A stretch of 9,320 bases of DNA, taken from Lachnospiraceae bacterium (GTDB lineage: Bacteria > Bacillota > Clostridia > Lachnospirales > Lachnospiraceae). Position 1 is the first letter of the stretch; every line of letters begins with the position of its first letter. Shown here piece after piece: positions 1 through 6,615 of this stretch. Location: positions 14,880-24,199 of the forward strand of contig JAAUZS010000106.1 of NCBI GenBank assembly GCA_014804495.1, given 5' to 3'. The position numbers were made by a program, and so were the translations under genes. The notes under the pieces were generated by a model. The model saw only the letters and a program-made list of their open reading frames with translations. It was not told the origin of the DNA and searched no databases.

Positions 1-2
1 TG

Positions 3-863
3 CTGATATGTATTGTTGTTGCAACTGTCGCCTCTCTTGTTTCCGCACAGTTTGCCAATCGGGTGAAAAACCGAACGGTTGGACTTGTGACAGGAGCCGT
101 GCTTACTGTGCTGGGTGCAGCCATGCTGATATTAAATTATTGGCCAATATTATCGAAAATTGCTATTATTGCCGCAATACTGCGGTGCTTTGGAAAATTT
201 ATCATGTATATAATCCCCTGCGTAGTAATCCTTTTAGTAATCAGATTCTTTACTAAAGTTCCGCAGTTTGTGTTCAGAAAACTTTTGCATCTGGTAGCTT
301 TCGGCTGTACCACATTTATGATTATCGTGGCTGAAAGCTGGCAGGCAGCCGCTTTAACGTCCTGCCTGATTGCCGTGCTTATTTATCCGCTGCTTGCCAT
401 GTTTGAAAAGGAAAGCTGGTATAACAGCTTATTTGTTCAGAAGAATCCCGGAGAAATTAAAAAGAGTCTGTTGATGCTGTTCTTTATGTTCGCTGCCGCT
501 ACTGCTGTAGGCTGGGGAATCTTTGGCAAACCATATGATACGGCCACATCCATTCTCATGTGGGGAACAGGAGATGCCGCAGCAGCCCTTGTTGGCATTC
601 CGTTTGGAAAACATAAAGTACGGCTTAAATTTACCGATGGAAAAAAGACATGGGAAGGAACTGCTGCAATGTTTCTGATTTCTCTGATATGCGGTCTTGC
701 GGTCTTTATTTTGTACTGTCATTTCCCATTTTGGAAATCTCTGCTTCCGATTTTTACCGGAGCAATCGTCGGAACAGCAACTGAAGCTTGTTCTCCCAGC
801 GAATACGATACTGTGACAGTGCCTGCTGCTATTCTTGCTGTATTGCTTTTGTTTTCAGCCTGA
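3..863 (+). CDS. TSUP permease tail fused in frame to a dolichol/polyprenol-kinase-like membrane domain (5' partial)
   Basis: The frame is open from the left edge, so the true start lies outside. The first ~45 codons read as the last helix region of a TauE/SafE permease (VLTVLGAAMLILNY near position 100-140) and resemble the end of the other permease in this window. After a short link come ~220 residues of the dolichol kinase/phosphatidate cytidylyltransferase-like superfamily: a helix, the RKLLH motif (about 270-290), several more helices, then GTGDAAAALVG...FGKHK and GKKTWEGT (about 567-660), the usual nucleotide and metal-binding signature. By family, it would phosphorylate a polyprenol or similar lipid alcohol, or transfer CMP to a lipid, in the membrane. 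Possible internal starts are GTG 63 (no ribosome binding site) and ATG 204 (weak GGAAA upstream). No stop separates the two parts, so I read one polypeptide. The kinase-like assignment is firm; its substrate is unknown. Confidence 0.75.
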   Translation: MICIVVATVASLVSAQFANRVKNRTVGLVTGAVLTVLGAAMLILNYWPILSKIAIIAAILRCFGKFIMYIIPCVVILLVIRFFTKVPQFVFRKLLHLVAFGCTTFMIIVAESWQAAALTSCLIAVLIYPLLAMFEKESWYNSLFVQKNPGEIKKSLLMLFFMFAAATAVGWGIFGKPYDTATSILMWGTGDAAAALVGIPFGKHKVRLKFTDGKKTWEGTAAMFLISLICGLAVFILYCHFPFWKSLLPIFTGAIVGTATEACSPSEYDTVTVPAAILAVLLLFSA

Positions 864-904
864 AAAACAATCCATAGGTCTTATAGTATAAATTCATGAT
901 ATTA

Positions 905-1672
905 TTATTTCAGGTAATTCACTGCCAGAATTGCCGCTCCAAGAACCGCAAGCACAACGCCAGTCGCGCGGTTTAATGTCACCGCGCTGGCTTTATTTGC
1001 GAATTTAGCAGCAATTCTCGCCCAGAGCAGTGTAGACGCCACACAGAAAACCAGACACCATATATCCGGCATTCCTCCAATTGCAAAATGGCTGACGGCG
1101 CCCGTAAAGGCTGTAAACGCCATGATAAACACGCTTGTTCCGACGGCAGTCTTTAATTCATATCCTAACAGGCTGGTTAAGAGCAAAAGCATCATCATTC
1201 CGCCGCCCGCGCCAATAAAACCGCAGATGAACCCGACGACAATTCCACTGGCTATTGACTGGATTATGCGCTTTTTAACGCTTACCGCCTGCATAGATTC
1301 CTTTGTGGTCATAACAGGTTTTACGATGAATTTGATTCCGAGAAGCAGAGTCATAAATACCGAGAAACTGCCCATAGTGGTATTGGGAACGCGGCTTGCC
1401 ACAAAGCTCCCCACCATCGTAAACAACAGAACGGTTCCCATCATTACAAGACCGTTTCGGATATCAAGATTTTTATTTTTTCCGTAAGTGTATGCGCTTA
1501 TGGCGCTTGCGAGAACATCGCTTGCCAAGGCTATGCCGACTGCCTCATATGCCGGCAGCCCCAGAAAAGTAATAAGCATAGGACTTATTACGGCGGCGGC
1601 GCTCATCCCCGCAAATCCAGTTCCGAGTCCGGCTCCGATTCCTGCTATAAAACAAATGATAAATTTAAACAT
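905..1672 (-). CDS. TauE/SafE (TSUP) family anion permease
   Basis: A 255-residue, strongly hydrophobic protein with about eight membrane segments and the internal two-fold repeat of the TSUP family. The glycine-rich GAGLGTGFAG motif near residue 14 is echoed by GFICGFIGAGGG near residue 147, and GTSVFIM follows in the second half. Family members export or import sulfite, sulfonates, thiosulfate or related small organic anions. The substrate cannot be read from sequence. The ATG overlaps the last 8 bp of the upstream MarR gene, and its AGGAG site lies inside that gene, so the two are translationally coupled and form an operon. The natural inference is that the MarR protein senses the exported compound or a related stress. 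It converges on the kinase-like gene with a 41-bp gap and no clear terminator. Length is normal for the family. Confidence 0.9.
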   Translation of the reverse strand: MFKFIICFIAGIGAGLGTGFAGMSAAAVISPMLITFLGLPAYEAVGIALASDVLASAISAYTYGKNKNLDIRNGLVMMGTVLLFTMVGSFVASRVPNTTMGSFSVFMTLLLGIKFIVKPVMTTKESMQAVSVKKRIIQSIASGIVVGFICGFIGAGGGMMMLLLLTSLLGYELKTAVGTSVFIMAFTAFTGAVSHFAIGGMPDIWCLVFCVASTLLWARIAAKFANKASAVTLNRATGVVLAVLGAAILAVNYLK

Positions 1673-2114
1673 TATTCTGCTCCTCTTTCAGATAAGCATT
1701 GATATTGCGCATAATATGGCCATTATGCTTTTTCATGCTGTCAACTTCCTCCTGTGAAAAACCCTCCAGCATGATTGATACAAATTTCTCCTGCGCCGCC
1801 TGTCCATCATGAATGATATCCATAGCTCCTTCGCAAATCTTAAGATGCGCGGTCTTACGGTTGCATTCCAAATACTCTTTTCTTAGATAACCGCGCTGTT
1901 CCAGAAGTTTTATGGAAGATGATACCTGAGATTTTGACAGATATCTGACCTCAATAATATCTGTTGCGGTGTCAAAACATGGATTATTGGCTAAAAAAAG
2001 AAGGATATCCAATTCCATCCGGGTGATGCTATGCTTTACGCAGACTCCTTCAACGCATTTTGAATAAAGTGCCTTGATTGCATTTTGATGTTCCCAAGGG
2101 TTTAGAGGAATCAT
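1665..2114 (-). CDS. MarR-family winged-helix transcriptional regulator
   Basis: A 149-residue protein with MarR architecture: N-terminal helix, then a winged helix-turn-helix at about residues 30-97 (TRMELDILLFLANN, the recognition region LSKSQVSSSIKLLEQRGYL, and a wing YLECNRKTAHLKI), then C-terminal dimerisation helices. MarR proteins act as dimers on palindromic operators and usually release DNA on binding an aromatic ligand or on oxidation. Cys20, Cys25, Cys46, Cys84 and Cys94 are present, so thiol sensing is possible but unproven. The start ATG has AGGAG six bases upstream. It is the first gene of an operon with the TSUP permease, and its promoter region carries two inverted repeats, which suggests autoregulation. 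The regulated ligand is unknown. Confidence 0.92.
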   Translation of the reverse strand: MIPLNPWEHQNAIKALYSKCVEGVCVKHSITRMELDILLFLANNPCFDTATDIIEVRYLSKSQVSSSIKLLEQRGYLRKEYLECNRKTAHLKICEGAMDIIHDGQAAQEKFVSIMLEGFSQEEVDSMKKHNGHIMRNINAYLKEEQNNV

Positions 2115-2129
2115 TGGGTTCTCCTTTTT

Positions 2130-2143
2130 GTTCTTTTTAGAAC
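2130..2143. promoter_or_regulatory. 14-bp palindrome in the marR leader, candidate operator
   Basis: GTTCTTTTTAGAAC has 5-bp arms around a 4-bp centre and lies between the -10 box and the ribosome binding site of the MarR gene, which is a usual place for a repressor operator. It could equally form a small hairpin in the leader RNA. No second copy was noticed in the window. Confidence 0.4.
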
Positions 2144-2144
2144 T

Positions 2145-2172
2145 ATTTTACCGGAAAATGTGATTTTGTCAA
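2145..2172 (-). promoter_or_regulatory. Promoter of the marR-TSUP operon
   Basis: Read on the minus strand, TTGACA (2172-2167) is followed after 16 bp by TAAAAT (2150-2145), close to the sigma-70/SigA consensus and 31 bp upstream of the MarR start codon. A 14-bp palindrome and an AGGAG site lie between it and the gene. Assignment is from sequence only. Confidence 0.7.
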
Positions 2173-2197
2173 GGGGAAATCTTTACTCTTGACAAAA
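2164..2197. promoter_or_regulatory. Perfect 10-bp inverted repeat, candidate MarR operator
   Basis: TTTTGTCAAG (2164-2173) and CTTGACAAAA (2188-2197) are exact reverse complements separated by 14 bp. Each arm contains the -35 box of one of two back-to-back promoters, so a protein bound here would block both. The centre-to-centre spacing of 24 bp is long for one MarR dimer, so two dimers or a looped arrangement is possible. It may also arise simply because both -35 boxes are consensus; the matching TTT flank on each side argues for selection. Confidence 0.5.
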
Positions 2198-2217
2198 CTA
2201 CTGTATACCTTTAAAAT
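2189..2217 (+). promoter_or_regulatory. Near-consensus rightward promoter without an obvious gene
   Basis: TTGACA (2189-2194), 17 bp, TAAAAT (2212-2217), which is optimal spacing with only one mismatch in the -10. It is divergent from the marR promoter. Transcription would start near 2224 and run antisense into the 3' end of the minus-strand gene that ends at 2254. No convincing rightward reading frame follows. Confidence 0.5.
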
Positions 2218-2253
2218 AATAATTACAAAGAAATGAGTTTTTCGACCGTACAG

Positions 2254-2778
2254 CTATTGCTCAAGCGGCTTGCTCGTTTCTTTTTTTGTTCTTAAAATAT
2301 CATACAAATACATTTTCCCATCTTTTGCATGGCGCACCAGTATTCTTGCCTTGAAAACATTGTACCTAACCAGTTCGCCTGCATCATCATAAACAGGTAT
2401 TGCAAATCGAGTATCATACCTGTACCATCCGAATTTTGCATCTGCATTATGCTTTTGCTCATAATTCTCTGTAAAAGTTTTATTCGTAGCAATTTCAATC
2501 ATCTCCATGATAATGCTTGAAGAATTTGCCTTCGCATACATATTCGCTCCCCTTAACTCCTTTGTATCTTTGGAATGAGCAAACTCGTCTGGAAAATCTG
2601 CACCTATGTATACCACATCTGATGTTTCCGTAATTTCCGCACACTCCCCGATATATTCTTTCAGGCAATCCTCAACAGTGTTCCAGTTCACACTCCGCCT
2701 TCCCTTGAAACGTAGATCATTGATGACTACAATACTTTTACCGTCAGCGTCCTTTATAATATCAACTTTCTTATCCAT
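2254..2778 (-). CDS. Stand-alone phage MuF/polyvalent-protein C-terminal domain, PBECR-like nuclease fold (putative)
   Basis: A 174-residue soluble protein with no signal peptide or membrane segment. Residues about 55-174 match, from memory, the C-terminal domain seen at the ends of phage MuF-type head proteins and large polyvalent proteins of Firmicute mobile elements: DVVYIGADFPDEF, SKDT...KANSSSIIMEMIEIATNK, KFGWYRYDTRFAIPVY, then RHAKDGKMYLYDI and a KKET..PLE end. Such domains have been proposed to belong to the barnase/EndoU/colicin/RelE-like RNase group, which would make the product a toxin-like RNase. Conserved candidates for catalysis are Arg120, Arg124, Arg149 and His150. Here it is not attached to a larger protein. 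The start has AGGAG about 10 bp upstream. A small ORF lies upstream on the same strand; a cognate antitoxin was not identified. The domain resemblance is fairly clear, nuclease activity is inference. Confidence 0.6.
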   Translation of the reverse strand: MDKKVDIIKDADGKSIVVINDLRFKGRRSVNWNTVEDCLKEYIGECAEITETSDVVYIGADFPDEFAHSKDTKELRGANMYAKANSSSIIMEMIEIATNKTFTENYEQKHNADAKFGWYRYDTRFAIPVYDDAGELVRYNVFKARILVRHAKDGKMYLYDILRTKKETSKPLEQ

Positions 2779-2917
2779 CGTAGCTGCTCCTTATAAGATT
2801 TCATTTTGTCAAAATATCTAACAGCTACATTGTATCATGATAACCTATACAGTTCTATTAAAAAAACATTAAAAATTTTACTGTTAAAAATCTATATCCT
2901 GCCGGAGCAACATAACA

Positions 2918-3070
2918 TCATCCCGTTTTCTGTATTTTTGCAATTCGCGTTATGCTGTTGTACAATTTGTTTCTTTTATATCCATAATAAACTGATAAGG
3001 ATTCATATATTTTCTCTATATCTCTTAAATTCTTATCGAAACTATTTTGTTTTATTACACCACTTTTCAT
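2918..3070 (-). CDS. Small basic protein, 50 residues, hypothetical
   Basis: A short frame in the otherwise empty 330-bp gap between MATE and the nuclease-like gene, on the same strand. It starts ATG (3070-3068) with AGAGGTG nine bases upstream and ends TGA at 2918. The product begins MKSGVIKQNSFDKNLRDIEK and continues with a lysine/arginine-rich, probably helical stretch (IYESLSVYYGYKRNKLYNS...). Base composition is AT-richer than the neighbours. It begins 38 bp after the MATE stop codon, with an 8-codon mini-frame (ATG 3103 to TAG) between, so it may be cotranscribed with MATE. I recognise no family. It could be a real small protein or an old gene remnant; the well-placed ribosome binding site favours the former. 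Confidence 0.35.
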   Translation of the reverse strand: MKSGVIKQNSFDKNLRDIEKIYESLSVYYGYKRNKLYNSITRIAKIQKTG

Positions 3071-3108
3071 CAATTTCTACACCTCTTTCAGTTTATTCTT
3101 CATATTCC

Positions 3109-4464
3109 TTATATGATTATTTCTTTATCTTCGACATGAACTTTCCATTTTCCACGCAGAAAATGTGTCCATGCAATTACAAAACCAAGTCCCCAGCCAA
3201 AAAGCGTGTTCCACCAGATCATGTGATAACCCACGCCTGGAATCCCCTGAAAGAGATAAGTAGATGCCGCACGAACTGTCAAGGCACTAGTTGCCACAAA
3301 TGTAGAAAACAGCGCGTTGTCTGCACCTTGGAATAAACCCAATAATGGGAAGTAAGATGCAAATAAAGGTAAGCAAAGTGCTACAAACCGTACATGAGCA
3401 GCACAATAACCTATAGCTTCCGCCCCTAATCCAAACGCCGCAACAATAGGTTTAGCAAAAATAAAAACCACTGTCAGGATACAGACTGTAATGATTTCTG
3501 AAATCAATACTGTATGTTTTGCGCCAGTCTTTACCCTGTCAAGTCTGTTCGCCCCAATATTTTGTCCCGTGTATGTTCCCTGTGTCGTCATCAGCGCACT
3601 TGCCGGTAAAGTCATATATGTTTCCACTTTCTGAGCGACCGAGAAAGATGCTGTCATATCCTCCCCGTAGCTGTTAACTGCCCTTTGAATAAAAACAAAA
3701 CCAAATGACACCATAAACTGCTGCAACGCCATAGGAAAGCCCGCTTTCAAGGTCCGCTTTGCAAGCTGCCATTCAAAGGTGAGTTCATTTAGTTTCCAAC
3801 AGAACACAGAGTATTTTTTCATCATGTAAATGATGCCCACTACACAGGAAAGCGCCTGTGCAATATCTGTAGCAATAGCAGCGCCAGCCACCCCCATATT
3901 CATGTTATAAACGAATACAATATCCAACACAACATTTATTACACTGGCAACCAGCAGAAAATACAATGTCGCTTTGCTGTCGCCAATGCCCCGAAGGATA
4001 GCGGCTACAATATTATATCCAAATTGAAATATAAGTCCTGCCGCATAAATCTTGAAATAAGTATCAGCCATAGGAATCAGACTGTCCGGCGTTGCCAAGA
4101 TATGTTCAAGAGCAAACCGACTGATTATAATGCCTGCCGCTGTTGCTATCACCCCCATAGCAAGCATGACCAAGAGAGAGGAAAATGCCTGCCTGCGCAT
4201 ATCGTCCTTTTTGTCCGCTCCAAAAAGCTGTGCAATCAGTATGCAGGCTCCCGCCGAAAAACCATTAGCAAACGCCAGAAATGCCATTGTAAGAACACCG
4301 CAGGCGCCAACCGCTGCCAGCGGAGATTCCCCGGCAAATCTACCTACAATGATAGTATCCACTGTATTATAAAGCTGTTGCAGCAGCAACCCTAAAAGCA
4401 CCGGCATCATAAAGGATAGGATACCTTTCCACGGCGCTCCTTGTGTCAATGTTTTGCTATTCAT
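3109..4464 (-). CDS. MATE family multidrug/cation antiporter
   Basis: A 451-residue, roughly twelve-helix protein with the two MatE repeats. The first begins near MNSKTLTQGAPWKGILSF and contains the typical QQLYNTVDTIIVGRF and AVGACG segments; the second begins near LAKRTLKAGFPMALQQFM. MATE proteins expel cationic drugs or dyes in exchange for Na+ or H+; the actual substrate is unknown. I choose ATG 4464 because GGAGG (4475-4471) lies seven bases upstream. The ATG at 4470 is too close to that site and the one at 4500 has none. Only 26 bp separate this start from the stop of a truncated aldo/keto reductase upstream, so the two were once probably one operon. The insertion that removed most of that gene will also have separated MATE from its original promoter. 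Confidence 0.93.
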   Translation of the reverse strand: MNSKTLTQGAPWKGILSFMMPVLLGLLLQQLYNTVDTIIVGRFAGESPLAAVGACGVLTMAFLAFANGFSAGACILIAQLFGADKKDDMRRQAFSSLLVMLAMGVIATAAGIIISRFALEHILATPDSLIPMADTYFKIYAAGLIFQFGYNIVAAILRGIGDSKATLYFLLVASVINVVLDIVFVYNMNMGVAGAAIATDIAQALSCVVGIIYMMKKYSVFCWKLNELTFEWQLAKRTLKAGFPMALQQFMVSFGFVFIQRAVNSYGEDMTASFSVAQKVETYMTLPASALMTTQGTYTGQNIGANRLDRVKTGAKHTVLISEIITVCILTVVFIFAKPIVAAFGLGAEAIGYCAAHVRFVALCLPLFASYFPLLGLFQGADNALFSTFVATSALTVRAASTYLFQGIPGVGYHMIWWNTLFGWGLGFVIAWTHFLRGKWKVHVEDKEIII

Positions 4465-4490
4465 CGTCATACCTCCATCGTCTGAATACT

Positions 4491-4611
4491 TTACCACCAA
4501 CCGAACAGGCTTTTACCGATTTCAAGCTGTTCGATTTCCTGCATTTCATCAGATTCCAAATCAAAGTCCAAAGCAGCAAGATTTTCTTCCATTCGCCGGG
4601 TATGTGTTGTA
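4491..4611 (-). pseudogene. Aldo/keto reductase, C-terminal remnant only
   Basis: The last ~40 codons encode TTHTRRMEENLAALDFDL, then ESDEMQEIEQL and end GKSLFGWW. This is the usual end of bacterial aldo/keto reductases (IPK.TH..RM.ENL...F.L...EM..I..L..G.SLFGWW in the family). About 230 upstream residues, including the catalytic Asp-Tyr-Lys-His region, are missing, and the sequence beyond about 4611 belongs to the mobile module. The frame stays open to 5030 but the translation upstream of the remnant has no aldo/keto reductase character. The fragment lies 26 bp before MATE on the same strand. It is not expected to make a functional enzyme. Confidence 0.8.
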
Positions 4612-4638
4612 GAACACTCGCCTAAGCTCGTACAACAC
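4604..4638. repeat. 8-bp inverted repeat at the element/chromosome junction
   Basis: GTGTTGTA (4604-4611) and TACAACAC (4631-4638) are exact reverse complements separated by 19 bp. The left arm sits on the junction with the aldo/keto reductase remnant. It could mark the element terminus, an attachment core or part of the transfer origin. Confidence 0.4.
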
Positions 4639-4705
4639 GCAAACTCCCTACGGGCAGTTTGCACAAGAATAGCAAGCACTGCCCGCGTATATACGCAGGC
4701 GGGCA
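4639..4705. other. Candidate transfer origin (oriT) with two adjacent hairpins
   Basis: Two stem-loops lie ~190 bp upstream of mobC. The first is GCAAACTCCC/GGGCAGTTTGC (4639-4662), with a one-base bulge. The second has 7-bp arms TGCCCGC (4680-4686) and GCGGGCA (4699-4705) around a GTATATAC centre, and itself contains the perfect palindrome GCGTATATACGC. MOBP-type relaxases and MobC proteins bind such inverted repeats next to the nick site, and oriT is normally just upstream of mobC. The nick position is not visible. The remaining stretch to 4895 also has a tandem CCCCCTGA/CCCCCTAA motif (near 4761-4778) and a small GCCGT/ACGGC hairpin (4834-4850) but no gene. Confidence 0.5.
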
Positions 4706-4895
4706 AACACTCATCTTTCCTCCAGTGGAAATCTGAACGTTTTTGCTTGCAGAGGGAATATCCCCCTGACCCCCTAAAATGTAAAAATACAGCATCACTT
4801 TGTGCAGTTTGTCTGCGTATTTTTGCTTCAAAAGCCGTGCCGGAAACGGCATTATAAAATTCAAAACAACAACTATATTCAGAAAGGACAAGGAA

Positions 4896-5252
4896 ATGGA
4901 CAAACACAGAAACAAAAACCGTTCCCGAAAATATGGGATTGTAATTCACCTCAGCGAAGATGAAAAATATATCCTCGATGAGAAAACAAAATGCTCCAAC
5001 ATGACAAGCCGTGCCGCCTTTATCCGGCACCTGATCATATACGGTTACGTCTACGACATTGACTATTCAGAGCTGCGGGAATACAATGCTGCGCTTGCCA
5101 AAATCGGAAACAATTTGAACCAGATTGCAAAGCGCATGAACGCCACAGGCAACGTATATAAAGCCGATGTAAACGAAGTAAAGGAGCTGATGCAAAAGGT
5201 ATGGCATACACAAAAATCCATGCTATCACGGCAACCGTCAATAAAGCAGTAG
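4896..5252 (+). CDS. mobC: MobC-family plasmid mobilization relaxosome protein
   Basis: A 118-residue basic protein. Residues about 14-50 form a ribbon-helix-helix-like DNA-binding region (KYGIVIHLSEDEKYILDEK, then TSRAAFIRHLIIYGYV), and residues 66-88 carry the MobC signature LAKIGNNLNQIAKRMN. MobC binds oriT and helps the relaxase open and nick the DNA. ATG 4896 is chosen because purine-rich AGGACAAGG lies just upstream and the family starts here; the same frame is open upstream without homology. The last 52 bp overlap the relaxase start, the usual tight mobC-relaxase arrangement. No other accessory transfer gene is between this gene and the oriT-like repeats. Confidence 0.88.
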   Translation: MDKHRNKNRSRKYGIVIHLSEDEKYILDEKTKCSNMTSRAAFIRHLIIYGYVYDIDYSELREYNAALAKIGNNLNQIAKRMNATGNVYKADVNEVKELMQKVWHTQKSMLSRQPSIKQ

Positions 5253-6601
5253 ACTACATCTGCAACCCCGACAAAACCGACGAGGGCATACTGATTTCTT
5301 CTCATGGTTGTAGTCCCGAAACTGCCGCCTATGATTTCAAATTTGCGCTATCAAAGACCAGCCAGTCCGATCCAAATAAAGCCTATCATCTGATACAGTC
5401 TTTTCTTCCCGGTGAGGTTTCTTATAAGGAAGCCCACCAGATAGGCGTAGAGCTTGCCGACAAACTTTTAGAGGGGAAATACTCTTATGTTGTCACTACC
5501 CATATTGACAAAGGACACGTTCACAACCACATCATTTTTTGCGCCGCTGATAACGTGAATCATGAGAAATATTACGACTGCAAAAAGACCTATTACAACA
5601 TCCGCAATCTAAGTGATGACCTCTGCAGGGAGCATGAACTTTCCGTCATCACTCCGGGCGAAAAGCGTGGCAAAACTTACAAGGAATGGCAGGCTGGCAA
5701 AAACGGTTCTGCATGGAAAGAACGATTAAAAGCCGACATCGACGAAGCCATAAAAATCGCTGCAACTTACGAGGACTGCATTGACCTGATCCGGGCAAAA
5801 GGCTATGAAGTCAAAGGCGAGGACTTCGGGGAAAAAGCGCATAAATTTATCTCATTCCGTCCTCTGGACAGGGAGCGTTTTATCCGTGGCAGCGCAAAGT
5901 CTTTAGGTGCGGAGTACACCAAAGAACGGATAAAGGAGCGCATTGAAGAAATGGCACTCATAAAGGATAAAAAGCGTGTGCCGTTCCCGACCAGAAAGAA
6001 ACCCATTGTCAAAGATTATTCAAGGAAAAATCTCATTGACACCACCGAGGATAAATTTACACAAAGCCCCGGCTTAAAACATTGGGCTGACATTCAAAAC
6101 CTCAAAATCGCTGCTGCAAGTTACAGTCAGGCAGGCTCTATTACGGAACTTGAAAAACAGATTGCCGCCAAGTCCACACTGGCAAAAACAGCCCGTGAAA
6201 GCCTTGTTGAAACCGAGCGTCAGCTAAAAGATTTAGGGCAGGTTTTGAAGTATGCGGAGCAGTACAAAACCAACCATATCTATCATGTGCGCTACCAAAA
6301 ATCTAAGGACAAAGACGCTTATCTGCGTCGCCATGAAACGGAACTTATCCTTCATGACGGTGCAGAAAATATGCTGAAACGCTTCGGCATCAATCCGAAG
6401 AATATTGATGTCGAAAAGCTCCGCAGTGATTACAATGCACTCTATTCCAAAAAGCAGGCTTTACAGAAAACGTATAAATCTGCTGAGAAAGAAGCCGCTG
6501 ACCTTAACCGAAAACTGGATAATCTCAATCAATATCTTGCCCGCAATCCAGAACAACAGGTTGATGACAAAAAATTTGATAAAGATACGCAAACCCTCTA
6601 A
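5201..6601 (+). CDS. MOBP-type relaxase/mobilization protein (MobA/VirD2-like)
   Basis: A 466-residue relaxase that nicks oriT, stays joined to the 5' end of the transferred strand and religates it in the recipient. The N-terminal ~250 residues form the relaxase domain: Tyr19 in VDYICNPDKT is the probable nucleophile, followed by AYHLIQSF (61-68) and the metal-binding triad region HIDKGHVHNH (101-110), with His106, His108 and His110. The C-terminal part (about 310-455) is lysine/glutamate-rich and probably coiled coil, with no helicase or primase domain. It overlaps mobC by 52 bp and starts at ATG 5201 with AAAAGG almost adjacent, so translational coupling is likely. All motifs are intact, so it may be active if a mating apparatus is supplied by another element. 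Confidence 0.93.
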   Translation: MAYTKIHAITATVNKAVDYICNPDKTDEGILISSHGCSPETAAYDFKFALSKTSQSDPNKAYHLIQSFLPGEVSYKEAHQIGVELADKLLEGKYSYVVTTHIDKGHVHNHIIFCAADNVNHEKYYDCKKTYYNIRNLSDDLCREHELSVITPGEKRGKTYKEWQAGKNGSAWKERLKADIDEAIKIAATYEDCIDLIRAKGYEVKGEDFGEKAHKFISFRPLDRERFIRGSAKSLGAEYTKERIKERIEEMALIKDKKRVPFPTRKKPIVKDYSRKNLIDTTEDKFTQSPGLKHWADIQNLKIAAASYSQAGSITELEKQIAAKSTLAKTARESLVETERQLKDLGQVLKYAEQYKTNHIYHVRYQKSKDKDAYLRRHETELILHDGAENMLKRFGINPKNIDVEKLRSDYNALYSKKQALQKTYKSAEKEAADLNRKLDNLNQYLARNPEQQVDDKKFDKDTQTL

Positions 6602-6615
6602 ATTTGACATTAAAA

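Noticed and set aside
1122..1757. Rightward open frames inside the TSUP and MarR genes
   Set aside because: They are antisense to two well-supported genes and have the composition expected of a reverse-strand shadow.
2233..2295. 20-codon rightward frame (MSFSTVQLLLKRLARFFFCS) just after the rightward promoter
   Set aside because: It has no real ribosome binding site and overlaps the end of the nuclease-like gene; it is too short to support.
2938..2966. Plus-strand promoter-like TTGCAA-17-TACAAT
   Set aside because: It lies inside an AT-rich stretch where such matches are expected by chance, and no rightward gene follows.
2806..3336. Rightward 176-codon open frame over the MATE 3' end and the adjacent gap
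   Set aside because: Half of it is antisense to MATE, the product has low-complexity Ser/Tyr/Phe composition, there is no good ribosome binding site, and a better minus-strand small ORF exists there.
4024..4395. Rightward 123-codon frame within MATE
   Set aside because: Antisense to conserved MATE sequence with no ribosome binding site or family likeness.
4612..5030. Leftward open frame continuing upstream from the aldo/keto reductase remnant
   Set aside because: Only the last ~40 codons have reductase character. The rest is antisense to mobC and the oriT-like region and resembles no protein.
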